64,000 nt of DNA, taken from contig NZ_VORT01000008.1 in NCBI RefSeq assembly GCF_007997155.1, forward strand, positions 124,001-188,000. The letters are read 5' to 3'. The position numbers and the translations under genes were made by a program. Positions 1-8,729 of the stretch are shown here, one piece after another. Source of the DNA: Aequorivita antarctica (GTDB lineage Bacteria; Bacteroidota; Bacteroidia; Flavobacteriales; Flavobacteriaceae). Below the pieces are notes generated by a model. The model saw only the letters and a list, made by a program, of their open reading frames with translations. It did no database searches and had not been told where the DNA came from. How positions within the stretch are numbered: position 1 is the first letter of the stretch; each line of letters starts with the position of its first letter.

Positions 1-8
1 TTATTACG

Positions 9-2666
9 ATGAAAAAAATTATTCTTCTATTAATGGTGTGCGCTTTTGGATTGTGCATCGAAAGTGCTTCCGCACAATTTGTGGTAAAGCCTACTTTTTT
101 TGAAACCCAGGATGTTTCAAATGACGGTGTCGTTTCAGGATACGAAGCTCAAGCCGGACCATATTCATTATGGACTCCAGAGACCAATACTTTTGAAGAA
201 ATTGGCGGTACCGCACCTGGTTTAGGTGGAGGTGGGTCAGCAGAATTTTCTGATGACGGAAACCTACTTTCGGGAACAGATAATGTTACCACTACCGTTC
301 CAGTAGAATGGGAAAAGTTGAATGTTGGTTTCGATTATATCATCAGAGATATTACATTTCCCGGTGGTAGTGATATTATTGCCTATGCCGCAGGCGAATC
401 ATTGACCTATAATGGCGATGGAATTGTATTGAGAACTGATGATGGTGGCGATTCCTGGACCGAACTTTGGACAGGAGAAGACCAAGGCATTGAAGCCATG
501 AGCTTTCCTTCACAATGGACTGGCTACGTTGGTGGATGGAACCAATATTTTGCAAAAACAACTGATAGCGGTAATACTTGGACTATACAAACTCCGATTC
601 CTGATGCGTATATTTATACAGGCATAGAATTTAAGGATGAATCGAATGGCGTTGTTACGGCCCAGACAGATACCGGAATGGCAGTTTATACTACTAATGA
701 TGGTGGTGCTACTTGGGTAGCAGGTTCAGGACTGGAAGCAATTCCTTATAAATTAACGTATGTTGAAGGTGACACCTACTTCTTAGTTACTAATGCAGGT
801 CAGATTCAAAAATCTACCGACAATGGTGCAACTTGGACCACCGTATTCACTACTCCTGCAAATGATTTATTGGTTGGAATAGCTTTCAACGATTTAATGA
901 ACGGAATAGCTACAGCTGATAGTGATGTTTATAGAACTACTGATGGTGGTGTAACTTGGACAGGACAAGAAGTTATTGAAGGAGTAATCTGGCGCGATGC
1001 AGCTTGGTCTGACGCAGATAATGTAGTTCTTGTAGGAACTCCCGAAATTATCGCTGAATCTCAAGACGGCGGTGCAACATGGCCAATAAACAACCTAGGA
1101 ACTACCACTTTTAGCGAAGCACTGTATGACGTTGTTTATACACCAAACGGTACAGGCTATATTGTTGGCGCACATGGGGTAATGTTTCGTAAAGCGAGAG
1201 CAACAAATACATATACAGAACAATCAATGTATAACCTAACTAATGATGAATGGACCTCAATGGGAAGTTTTGGAATTAATGTGGACAGTAGCAGAAGCTC
1301 AGGCTATGATATTTCAGGAGATGGCTCTACCATTGTAGGACTTGCTTATGTAGAAAAAATACCAGGAATATCTGGAACTCCTGCTCATGCCACTGCTTGG
1401 ACAGCTGCAACTGGCCTGATAGATTTAGGAAGTCTTTATACAAGCATCAACCGAAGCACACGTGCAAATGCTGTTAACGGTGATGGAAGTGTTATTGTAG
1501 GCTGGCAAGATTTTAACGGCCCCTGGAAATCGGCTGTATGGAGAAAAGACGCCAATGGTGATTACCTACCAAACGAATATCTACTTTTAGATCCTAATGG
1601 CGATCCAAATGATGAATTTAACCAATTGGGTGAGTGCCAAGCAGTTTCTGCTGATGGTAACTGGATAGCTGGTAATGGAGACTTCGCCAACAACAACGAT
1701 CCTTGGAGATGGAGCGAAGCTACAGGATATGAATCATTAGGTACTTTATATCCTGGAGCTTCAGGAATTGTAACTGGAATGAGTGCTGACGGAAGTAGAA
1801 TAATTGGATTATTTATCATAGATCCTTGGACTCCAAATATTCCTTTCATCTGGACTGAATCAACTGGTATGGTTGAATTTAATTCTTTTGTTACAGATAC
1901 ATTAGGATATACAATGAGCGCTAGTCCAATATGGTCTGCAAATGGATTGTCCGCTAACGGAGAATATATTACAGGTTGGGGTTACGACCCTACTATTGGC
2001 CCTTGGGGAGATATATTTACCTATCGTGTTCAGCTTCCTAGCGTCCCTACAAATGACGACTGTGTTGAGTCAATCCCATTGGCTTGCGGTGATCTTGTTA
2101 CTAACTCAACCGTATTTGCAACAGATTCAGGCGGAAACGCTTCTCCAGATGTTTTCTATTCCTATACTGGTGCAGGTGATCCAGAAACTATTACTTTGAA
2201 TGCTTGTGGTCCTGCTACAAATTTTGCAACTACCGTTAGAGTTTATAGTGATTGTAACTTGACTAACCAAATCGCTTTCAACGACAGCTCATGTGTTAAT
2301 CAACCAGAGTTGACATTTGAATCTGACGGAACAAGTACTTATATTATAATGGTAGAAGGTTATGATGATACCAAAGCTGGTAACTTCCAATTGGAACTAA
2401 GCTGTGAGACTATTCTTGGCACGCAAGATAACCAGTTACAGCAACTAGCGTTATACCCAAATCCCGTAACTGATGTTTTGCAAATAACTGCAAAAACGGA
2501 AATCACTTCCGTAGTCATTTTTAATATCAACGGACAGCAATTGTTGCACAAAGATCTCAACAGTATGAACGGTGAAATAGATATGGCTGCACTTTCAACA
2601 GGTATTTATTTTGCAAGGGTAACCGCAAACAATGCAACAGAGACTTTCAAAATCGTAAAAAACTAA
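9..2666 (+). CDS. T9SS-secreted BNR/YCF48-like beta-propeller protein
   Basis: A secreted 885-residue protein with a signal peptide at about 1-22. Residues 140-360 carry at least five Asp-box (BNR) motifs of the form DGGxxW or DxGxTW, as in YCF48/sialidase-type propellers. Residues 420-690 have repeats of the GMSADGSRIIG kind, like HAF repeats. A Cys-containing beta-sandwich resembling a PPC domain follows at about 685-795, and a type A T9SS sorting domain (LYPNPVTDVLQI start, FKIVKN end) covers about 810-885. It should be exported by the Sec and type IX systems and attached to or released from the cell surface. Its ligand is unknown. The ATG lies 8 bases from the window edge, so its promoter is outside. 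A terminator hairpin follows. Confidence 0.85.
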   Translation: MKKIILLLMVCAFGLCIESASAQFVVKPTFFETQDVSNDGVVSGYEAQAGPYSLWTPETNTFEEIGGTAPGLGGGGSAEFSDDGNLLSGTDNVTTTVPVEWEKLNVGFDYIIRDITFPGGSDIIAYAAGESLTYNGDGIVLRTDDGGDSWTELWTGEDQGIEAMSFPSQWTGYVGGWNQYFAKTTDSGNTWTIQTPIPDAYIYTGIEFKDESNGVVTAQTDTGMAVYTTNDGGATWVAGSGLEAIPYKLTYVEGDTYFLVTNAGQIQKSTDNGATWTTVFTTPANDLLVGIAFNDLMNGIATADSDVYRTTDGGVTWTGQEVIEGVIWRDAAWSDADNVVLVGTPEIIAESQDGGATWPINNLGTTTFSEALYDVVYTPNGTGYIVGAHGVMFRKARATNTYTEQSMYNLTNDEWTSMGSFGINVDSSRSSGYDISGDGSTIVGLAYVEKIPGISGTPAHATAWTAATGLIDLGSLYTSINRSTRANAVNGDGSVIVGWQDFNGPWKSAVWRKDANGDYLPNEYLLLDPNGDPNDEFNQLGECQAVSADGNWIAGNGDFANNNDPWRWSEATGYESLGTLYPGASGIVTGMSADGSRIIGLFIIDPWTPNIPFIWTESTGMVEFNSFVTDTLGYTMSASPIWSANGLSANGEYITGWGYDPTIGPWGDIFTYRVQLPSVPTNDDCVESIPLACGDLVTNSTVFATDSGGNASPDVFYSYTGAGDPETITLNACGPATNFATTVRVYSDCNLTNQIAFNDSSCVNQPELTFESDGTSTYIIMVEGYDDTKAGNFQLELSCETILGTQDNQLQQLALYPNPVTDVLQITAKTEITSVVIFNINGQQLLHKDLNSMNGEIDMAALSTGIYFARVTANNATETFKIVKN

Positions 2667-2711
2667 TAGTTAATAGTAATTTTTTTCATAGTTGATTTTT
2701 GGATTTTGAAT

Positions 2712-2744
2712 AAACCGCCCTTTAACTAATAGGAGGGCGGTTTT
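2712..2744 (+). terminator. Rho-independent terminator
   Basis: A 10-bp perfect stem (AAACCGCCCT paired with AGGGCGGTTT) with a 12-base loop and a short T-run lies 45 bases after the stop of the upstream secreted protein. Confidence 0.75.
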
Positions 2745-2808
2745 CAAAACAAAATGGTTTTTTTAAGAACAATTTATAGTTAGACTCCCTTTTTCTATGC
2801 AATGTGCG

Positions 2809-2841
2809 AACCCCTTTTCATTTTTTGGAAAGGGGTTTTCT
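2809..2841. terminator. Second terminator hairpin between convergent genes
   Basis: AACCCCTTTTC pairs with GGAAAGGGGTT around an 8-base loop and is followed by TTTTC on the plus strand. It lies between convergent genes, so it may serve either the plus-strand protein or the reverse-strand operon ending at 2896. Confidence 0.55.
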
Positions 2842-2895
2842 TTTGAAGTTTTTTTAAGGAATTATTAAAGTAGTTTTCAATTCATACAGAAAATA

Positions 2896-4296
2896 TTATT
2901 GAAGTGAAACATTGCTGTAGTTAGAGCTAATAGTAATGGTTTTATTGGAACTGTTGCTTTGGTTAAACCCCTTCACCAAAACCCTGTCAGTGCTTTTAGA
3001 TTCTTTTAGTTGAAGTGATTTTGGATATTTTAAAGTAGATTTCTTTCCGTTAAAATAAAAAGAAAACGCTCCCGCCGGTACTTTTACTAGAGCATCGGTA
3101 TTTTCCAAACTGATATCTATAGTTTCGAAGCCATCGGAAACATTATCAATTCTTAAATCGCCAAAAGATCCTGAAAGGAAGGCTTGGTTAGTAATATTGC
3201 CAATACGCACGTCGCTGGAGTTGGCTTGCAAGTTTATGTTATGAGAAGTTTCAATAGTACAGTTGTCAACATACTTTAAGTTCAATGAACCTTGTTTCCA
3301 TGTTTTAATATTCACAGGCGCATATGAAGCACTGATGAGGGTCTGTCCCCCATCAATGCTGTTTGCCTTAAAAGACGTATAGTTTAAATTGGCCTTCAAG
3401 TTGTTGGCATCTGCCATTTTTAGATCTCCATGGCGGATGTTTACACTAGTTTTGGCGTTTTTAGGTAGCCGAATGATAATGGTTTTTTTAGAGTTCCCAC
3501 TACTTGCGTTACTACCCTGAATAATTACAGAAGTGCCGTGAGGGCTTTTGGTTACAGTCTTTGTGTAATTACCACCTTCTTTTTCATATGTTTTTTCCAT
3601 CTGATCTGCCCAAGCTTCCATTCGTTTTCCATAGGCCTCGCCCCAATCTTCCATACGTTTTCCAAAAGCTTCCATTCTCTTGCCATAAGCTTCGCCAATG
3701 CTGTCTGCTCTTTTATCGTCCCAAGAATTTTCAAAGCTTTCACCCCAAGCTTCCATCTTTTTTTGAAACTCCTTTCCGAATTTCTTGTCCATCTGTGCTT
3801 CAAACTTTTTCATATACCCCTCTTCATCTTTTTGGTAAGCCTCATAGTCAAATTGAATGTTACCAAGATTCTCTAATAAATCCTCGGGAAGTGGTGGCAC
3901 TTTTATATTTTGGATCATCGGCATAACCATATTTTCCATCAAGGGACCAATAAAATCCATTTCGGGCATATCGTTCATTGCAAAAACCTGACTTCCCGCA
4001 TTGGAAGTTATACTGACTTTTTTACTGTTTCCGGTAACCTTCAAATCCCAGTTTTTCATCAGGTCCTGCTTCTCTTTTTCGGTGAGTTTTTCGCCTTCAA
4101 TATAGGCTTCCACCTCCACTTTGTTTTTGTTCCAGGTTTCAAAAACGATGTTAGTATAGGAAGTATTCACTGAGACTTCCACATCATCGGCCACATTGAA
4201 GCTTTCCACATAATTTTTTTGTGAATAGCTTACTGTGCCAATTAACAGCAGCAAAAAAACTGCTATTTTAAGTTTGTATAGCTTTAAATTCTTCAT
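2896..4296 (-). CDS. Secreted DUF4097-like adhesin-type protein with a charged helical repeat
   Basis: A 466-residue protein with a signal peptide at 1-25. The N-terminal part (about 28-95) and C-terminal half (about 265-466) are beta-rich, with successive short strands and asparagine turns as in DUF4097/DUF2807 head-GIN-type adhesins. Between them (about 140-245) is a charged helical stretch with the near-repeat GKRMEAFGKRMEDWGEAYG. The start overlaps the end of the anti-sigma-like gene by 29 bases, and it is the last gene of the sigma-factor operon. It is inferred to be an exported envelope protein controlled by that sigma system. The exact role is unknown. Confidence 0.7.
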   Translation of the reverse strand: MKNLKLYKLKIAVFLLLLIGTVSYSQKNYVESFNVADDVEVSVNTSYTNIVFETWNKNKVEVEAYIEGEKLTEKEKQDLMKNWDLKVTGNSKKVSITSNAGSQVFAMNDMPEMDFIGPLMENMVMPMIQNIKVPPLPEDLLENLGNIQFDYEAYQKDEEGYMKKFEAQMDKKFGKEFQKKMEAWGESFENSWDDKRADSIGEAYGKRMEAFGKRMEDWGEAYGKRMEAWADQMEKTYEKEGGNYTKTVTKSPHGTSVIIQGSNASSGNSKKTIIIRLPKNAKTSVNIRHGDLKMADANNLKANLNYTSFKANSIDGGQTLISASYAPVNIKTWKQGSLNLKYVDNCTIETSHNINLQANSSDVRIGNITNQAFLSGSFGDLRIDNVSDGFETIDISLENTDALVKVPAGAFSFYFNGKKSTLKYPKSLQLKESKSTDRVLVKGFNQSNSSNKTITISSNYSNVSLQ

Positions 4297-4888
4297 TGTT
4301 TTGAGTTTTAAGTTCTTTTAATTTGTTTTTTAGTTTGAACAGCAAATCCAAACGCATTTTCAAATTATCAATCAAGGCGGTTACAGTAGTTTCAGAAGGC
4401 CCAACTTTGTTGAGCTCAATATTTAATGAGGTGTATTCTTTGTCTAACTCAGCCAGTCTTTGCATATAACCGTTTACCAAATCTCTGTTTTCCTCGTTTA
4501 TTTTTAAGGATGCCAACTGAACATTGATCCCTGTCATATAATATTCCTCCACTTTTTTAAGGTCTGGAGAAATATCGGCCAAGGTGAGCTTAGGCTTGTT
4601 GACGTTTTCCACATTCTCGGTATTGTTTTCAACTACGGAATTGTTTGGATCGCTATTAATTTTCGAATCCACTTTTGAAAGTTGTTGGTATCCAAAAAAG
4701 CTCACCGTAACCAGTACCAGAGCCACCGCTGCTATTTTCAGCCAAGGCATTGAAGTGTTTTTTTCTTCAGAAATAGATTCTGAAAAAGCCTTGTCCAATT
4801 TCGATGCAAACCGCGATTCGTGGCCCTTTGAAAGTTGTACCGGTTCTGGCGTATAATTCTCAAACATTTTTTTAATATCCTGTGCCAT
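4268..4888 (-). CDS. Membrane anti-sigma-like protein
   Basis: A 206-residue protein with a hydrophilic N-terminus of about 47 residues, a single membrane segment at about 48-68 and a helical, charged extracytoplasmic C-terminus with likely coiled coil (about 130-200). This topology and its position directly after an ECF sigma factor (17-base overlap) fit an anti-sigma factor, with the cytoplasmic part binding the sigma. No zinc-binding HxxxCxxC motif is visible, so the family assignment rests on context and topology. Confidence 0.6.
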   Translation of the reverse strand: MAQDIKKMFENYTPEPVQLSKGHESRFASKLDKAFSESISEEKNTSMPWLKIAAVALVLVTVSFFGYQQLSKVDSKINSDPNNSVVENNTENVENVNKPKLTLADISPDLKKVEEYYMTGINVQLASLKINEENRDLVNGYMQRLAELDKEYTSLNIELNKVGPSETTVTALIDNLKMRLDLLFKLKNKLKELKTQNNEEFKAIQT

Positions 4889-5417
4889 AACGCAAGTGTT
4901 TTAGTTTCTCCTTCAATTTTGTCTTTCCTCGGTGCAGGTAGGTTCTAGAGGCATTTTCAGAAATCTGCAGTATTTCTGAAATTTCCTGATGGTCATACCC
5001 TTCAATCAAAAATAATTTTACCGTTGTTCTATAATTGTCTGGCAGTTCTTCAATGGCAGCCATAACTTCTGAAACTGCAGTTTCATCGGGAATAGACCAA
5101 TCATCTTCTGCTTCAACAATTTTAAAAACCTCTTCATTTATTGATTCCGTTTCAAGTTTTCTTGCCTTAATTGTATCTAGGCAAGTGTTGACCACAATCC
5201 TTTTCAACCAAGCCCCAAAAGTGACGTCTCCTTTAAACTGGCCCAGTTTTTTAAAAGCCTTAATAAAGGCTTCCTGCATAGCATCTTCCGCAGCTGCGGT
5301 GTCCTTTAAATACCTAAGGGCTATGACAAACATGCCGTCACAATATTTTCCATAGAGCACCATTTGTGCTTTTTGGTTACACTGTTTGCATTGCTCGATA
5401 AGTAGTGAATCGGACAA
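4872..5417 (-). CDS. RNA polymerase sigma-70 factor, ECF subfamily
   Basis: A 181-residue protein of typical ECF length. Region 2 is at about 22-88 (AAEDAMQEAFIKAFKKL motif, then FGAWLKRIVVNTCLD), and region 4 at about 118-175 (LPDNYRTTVKLFLIEGYDHQ, then a helix-turn-helix with SENASRTYLHRGKTKLK). It directs RNA polymerase to a specific promoter set. It is first in a three-gene overlapping reverse-strand operon with a membrane anti-sigma-like protein and a secreted protein, which suggests a response to envelope conditions. Its targets cannot be read from the sequence. Confidence 0.92.
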   Translation of the reverse strand: MSDSLLIEQCKQCNQKAQMVLYGKYCDGMFVIALRYLKDTAAAEDAMQEAFIKAFKKLGQFKGDVTFGAWLKRIVVNTCLDTIKARKLETESINEEVFKIVEAEDDWSIPDETAVSEVMAAIEELPDNYRTTVKLFLIEGYDHQEISEILQISENASRTYLHRGKTKLKEKLKHLRYGTGY

Positions 5418-5798
5418 ACTTGAAAGTTTTTTGGTTGCTGTTCATCTAAAGGACGACAAAAGAAATAAGTTGTTGCAAATTTTTACATTTTTTATTAGAG
5501 ATTTTATAAAAACCTGCCCATTGAAGTTGTTCTGCTTAAAAAATTGCTTTTATCTTTTTATGTTTTTTTTAAAACCTTGAGTTTCAAATTTTCGTATATT
5601 AGTTGGATAAACTTTAAAGTCGGCTATATGAAAGTGTTCGGCTGTTTATCTCCCCCTATTGGTTTTGGCATAAAAAATGCATAACTTATTACAGTTAGTT
5701 TTAACCCTTGTTAATTTTATTAAAAAATGAAATTAAAAAATGAAATAAAAAAATTAAACAAGTTTATTTTTAACTAATTTTGGTGAAATCAAACAATT
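5418..5798. other. AT-rich divergent intergenic region
   Basis: This is 381 bases between the divergent sigma-factor operon and the DUF2383-like gene. It is very AT-rich, with tandem copies of an AAAAAATGAAAT motif near 5725-5750. An open frame at 5386-5580 has no recognisable protein content. No RNA gene is seen. It should contain the promoters of both flanking genes. Confidence 0.5.
5775..5782 (+). promoter_or_regulatory. Putative Bacteroidota -7 promoter box
   Basis: TAATTTTG matches the TAnnTTTG -7 consensus of Bacteroidota and lies 17 bases before the ATG at 5799. No clean TTTG -33 element is seen at the expected distance. Confidence 0.35.
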
Positions 5799-6332
5799 AT
5801 GAAAAAGAACTACGCAGATTTTGACAAATTAAACCGCTTACTTGTGGCTTGCTTTGAAGCAGAGAAGTTGTACTACAACGCTGCACAGGATGCCCAGACC
5901 ACAGATTTGAAAAGGTTTTTGAACTACATGGCCGTTGAGCGCAACCGGATGAGTCACGATATTTCCAACGAACTTCATTCGCGGGATATTGAACCTTTAA
6001 AGGAAGATGCGGAAAAGGGAAACACCTTCCGTTCTTGGCAAGAAATAAAGGAAGCTTTAGAGTATTTTGATGCTGAAGCCATCGTGAACTCATGTATAAG
6101 CCGCGACCGGAACAACATTAAAAGGTATGATGAGCTATTGGAACGCAAGGAATTGCCTGACAGTATCCTTGAAATTCTTGAAAAACAAAAATACCAACTA
6201 GAATGGTATATAAAACAAGCTGCCTTACAGCCTAAGAAAAGTGCTTTTGTAGAAGAAAAGAAAGAAGAAAAGAAAGAAGAACCAAGCAAACAGGACGAAC
6301 GAGGCAAAGTGATAAACTTGAAAGCAATGTAA
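5799..6332 (+). CDS. DUF2383 / PA2169-type four-helix-bundle protein
   Basis: A 177-residue soluble helical protein. Residues 5-145 match the PA2169/DUF2383 pattern: an early LNRLLVACFEAEKLY helix, then RNRMSHDISNELHSRD, and the later helices of a ferritin-like bundle. The C-terminal 30 residues are a Lys/Glu tail (EEKKEEKKEEPSK). Family members are often linked to stress but have no defined biochemical role. It is monocistronic, with a promoter-like box upstream and a strong terminator downstream. Confidence 0.75.
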   Translation: MKKNYADFDKLNRLLVACFEAEKLYYNAAQDAQTTDLKRFLNYMAVERNRMSHDISNELHSRDIEPLKEDAEKGNTFRSWQEIKEALEYFDAEAIVNSCISRDRNNIKRYDELLERKELPDSILEILEKQKYQLEWYIKQAALQPKKSAFVEEKKEEKKEEPSKQDERGKVINLKAM

Positions 6333-6340
6333 AATAAAAA

Positions 6341-6366
6341 AGCCCCGAGTTCGGGGCTTTTTTTAT
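6341..6366. terminator. Bidirectional terminator
   Basis: A perfect 8-bp stem AGCCCCGA/TCGGGGCT with a 2-base loop has A-tracts on one side and T-tracts on the other, so it can terminate both the plus-strand gene ending at 6332 and the reverse-strand ohr ending at 6385. Confidence 0.85.
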
Positions 6367-6384
6367 ACGTCCAATTGTTTTACT

Positions 6385-6813
6385 TTATTCATCCAAAAGT
6401 AAATTCAGCTCAACCGTAATATTATCGCGAGTAGCTCTGGAATATGGGCAAACCTCGTGGGCTTTGTTCACCAATTCTTCTCCAGTTTCTATATCAACTC
6501 CTGGCAAATAGCAGTCCAAGGTAGCGCGCAACTGCAAATCGCCATCTTTGGTTTTTCCTATTTCAATGTTAGCGGTAACACTCATATCATCACCAAGCTT
6601 TATTTTTTTCTTCTCGGCAACCAACTGTATCGCACTCCCAAAACAAGCCGCATAAGCACTTCCAAAAAGTTGTTCTGGATTTGTACCATTACCACCTTCG
6701 CCACCCAAACCTTTAGGAACTGAGAGTTCCAGTTCCAGTTTGCCATCGTTTGTAGAAACGTGACCTTTCCTTCCGCCAGATGCGGTAGATGAAGCTTCAT
6801 ATAAAGTTTTCAT
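6385..6813 (-). CDS. ohr: Organic hydroperoxide resistance protein, OsmC/Ohr family
   Basis: A 142-residue protein of full Ohr length. The peroxidatic Cys57 is in YAACFGSA and the resolving Cys122 in EVCPYSRAT. Arg15 and Glu47 match the conserved pair that orients the active site. It reduces organic and lipid hydroperoxides using lipoyl-protein electrons in the cytoplasm. An additional Cys101 is present. No OhrR-type regulator is adjacent. It is transcribed divergently from meaB. Confidence 0.93.
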   Translation of the reverse strand: MKTLYEASSTASGGRKGHVSTNDGKLELELSVPKGLGGEGGNGTNPEQLFGSAYAACFGSAIQLVAEKKKIKLGDDMSVTANIEIGKTKDGDLQLRATLDCYLPGVDIETGEELVNKAHEVCPYSRATRDNITVELNLLLDE

Positions 6814-6907
6814 TTTTTTCTAAATTTTTAAATTATTAAATTTCAATATACTGCGTAAAACCCATTTTAAAAAGAACATATTCATAAAATTGTCCTAAAT
6901 TCACACT

Positions 6908-7993
6908 GTGGCAGCAAAGAAAAAAAATACAAGTGCTTTAAATGAAAAACTGGGGGTTTCGCAACCAGAAACCTTAAACAAGGCGGTTGTGAATCAGTTA
7001 AAAACCGTTAAAAAGCAAGCCCCTACAATAGAAGGGTTAGTTTCTGGAATTTTAAATCAAAACCAAGCTGCACTTAGCCAAGCCATTACAATTATTGAGA
7101 GTACAGCTCAAAAACACCAATCACAAGCAAAGACAATCATTGAAAACTGTTTGCCACACGCCAATCGCTCCATCCGTATTGGAATTACGGGTGTACCGGG
7201 AGTGGGAAAAAGCACTTTTATTGAAAGCTTTGGAAGGCTGTTGATTTCTGAAGGAAAAAAAGTAGCAGTTTTAACTGTAGATCCAAGCAGTAGCATTAGC
7301 AAAGGGAGCATTTTGGGCGACAAAACCCGAATGGAAGAATTGGTTAAAGAAGAAAACGCTTTTATACGTCCTTCCGCTAGTGGCGATACTTTGGGAGGTG
7401 TGGCCCGAAAAACCCGTGAAACCATTATCCTTTGCGAAGCCGCAGGTTTTGATGTTATTTTGATTGAAACTGTGGGTGTGGGCCAAAGTGAAACTTCAGT
7501 GCACTCCATGACCGATTTCTTTCTATTACTGAAACTTGCTGGAGCCGGTGACGAACTTCAAGGAATAAAACGCGGCATTATGGAAATGGCTGATTCAATT
7601 GTGATAAACAAAGCCGACGGTGACAACCTGAAGGCCGCTAAGATGGCTAAAAATGAATTCAATCGTGCATTGCATCTATATCCGCCCAAGGAAAGCGAAT
7701 GGGCGCCAAAAACGCTTCTCTGCAGCGCCCTTAAAAACGAAGGTATTCCTGAAATTTGGGAAGTAGTTTCAAATTATTTTGAAACCGTAAAAAACAACGG
7801 CTATTTTCAGCATAAAAGAAAAGAGCAGAACAAATTTTGGTTAATGCAGACCGTCGAAAGTAGATTGAAAAGTGAATTTTATGCAAATCCTTCCATCAAA
7901 AAAGAACTTGAAAAACAGTTGAAAGCTATAGATGAAAATAGGACGACGCCTTTTGAAGCCGCTGAGAGATTGCTTTCAATGAAAAACGAATAG
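6908..7993 (+). CDS. meaB: Methylmalonyl-CoA mutase-associated GTPase MeaB
   Basis: A 361-residue G3E-family GTPase, started at GTG 6908. Walker A is at 95-103 (GVPGVGKST), followed by VDPSSS, LGDKTRM, the ETVGVGQSE switch and NKADGDN for guanine recognition. MeaB protects and reactivates adenosylcobalamin-dependent methylmalonyl-CoA mutase. No mutase subunit gene is adjacent. The fused IcmF at 58968-62393 has its own G domain, so this stand-alone MeaB implies a separate methylmalonyl-CoA mutase elsewhere in the genome. The N-terminal extension of about 35 residues is poorly conserved in character. Confidence 0.92.
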   Translation: MAAKKKNTSALNEKLGVSQPETLNKAVVNQLKTVKKQAPTIEGLVSGILNQNQAALSQAITIIESTAQKHQSQAKTIIENCLPHANRSIRIGITGVPGVGKSTFIESFGRLLISEGKKVAVLTVDPSSSISKGSILGDKTRMEELVKEENAFIRPSASGDTLGGVARKTRETIILCEAAGFDVILIETVGVGQSETSVHSMTDFFLLLKLAGAGDELQGIKRGIMEMADSIVINKADGDNLKAAKMAKNEFNRALHLYPPKESEWAPKTLLCSALKNEGIPEIWEVVSNYFETVKNNGYFQHKRKEQNKFWLMQTVESRLKSEFYANPSIKKELEKQLKAIDENRTTPFEAAERLLSMKNE

Positions 7994-7997
7994 GATA

Positions 7998-8699
7998 CTA
8001 TTCCTTTTTCAACTGTTTCATAATATCTTCCATCATTTCTACTTGCACTTGTTGGATATTAAGTAATTCTTGTTGCTGATGAATAATTAAATGATCTAAT
8101 TTTTCGTGCAGCATTCGTATTTCCAACTCAGATTTCAGGTTTATCATATAGTCTTGCTTTGAGCGCTCCCGATCTTTTTCTTCTTGTCTGTTTTGGCTCA
8201 TCATAATCACTGGAGCCTGCAGCGCCGCCAAACATGAAAGAATTAAATTTAGAAGAATAAAAGGATACGGATCAAAAGCTTTGCTTGCCAAAAAAATGAT
8301 ATTAATGCACATCCAAACAAATATGAATGCTCCAAAAATCATTATAAACTTCCAGCTTCCACCAAAACTTGCAATTTTATCAGCCAAACGCTGCCCATAA
8401 GTGAATTTAACAGAAGCTTCATCTATAATTATTTTAGAAGAAAGTGCTTCTTGGTTTTGGATGGTTTCCAAGACATCCTTTTCAAGTTCTCCCAATTCAC
8501 CAACCTCATCTAGCAAATATTCTGAAATGTATTTCTGTCGGTATTGATTTAATTCTGAAACAGAAATATAGCTGTTATGATTAAAAGAAGGATGCTCCTT
8601 TTTTATCAAATCGAAAATAGATTTGCGAATGGTCTTGGCGTGCATTTTTTCAGTATCGGGAAATTCCTTGCCGGATATACTGCTTACAAATGGCTTCAT
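7998..8699 (-). CDS. DUF1003 membrane protein
   Basis: A 233-residue protein with two membrane segments at about 117-138 and 146-165. The sequence between and around them (ADKIASFGGSWKFI, then FDPYPFILLNLILSCLAALQ) is the DUF1003 signature. A cytoplasmic C-terminal helix with a charged SQNRQEEKDRERS start and coiled-coil character runs to the end. The function of the family is unknown. It ends 4 bases from the convergent meaB. Confidence 0.85.
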   Translation of the reverse strand: MKPFVSSISGKEFPDTEKMHAKTIRKSIFDLIKKEHPSFNHNSYISVSELNQYRQKYISEYLLDEVGELGELEKDVLETIQNQEALSSKIIIDEASVKFTYGQRLADKIASFGGSWKFIMIFGAFIFVWMCINIIFLASKAFDPYPFILLNLILSCLAALQAPVIMMSQNRQEEKDRERSKQDYMINLKSELEIRMLHEKLDHLIIHQQQELLNIQQVQVEMMEDIMKQLKKE

Positions 8700-8729
8700 A
8701 ACTAAAAGATTTACTGTAAAAATAGACTA

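Noticed and set aside
3538-3876. Two long plus-strand frames antisense to the DUF4097-like gene
   Set aside because: They mirror the charged repeat of the true gene, have Phe/His-rich composition, and no start context or family match.
5386-5580. Plus-strand 64-residue frame in the sigma promoter region
   Set aside because: It starts inside the sigma gene, is Phe/Leu/Lys-rich without motif, and covers the expected promoter.
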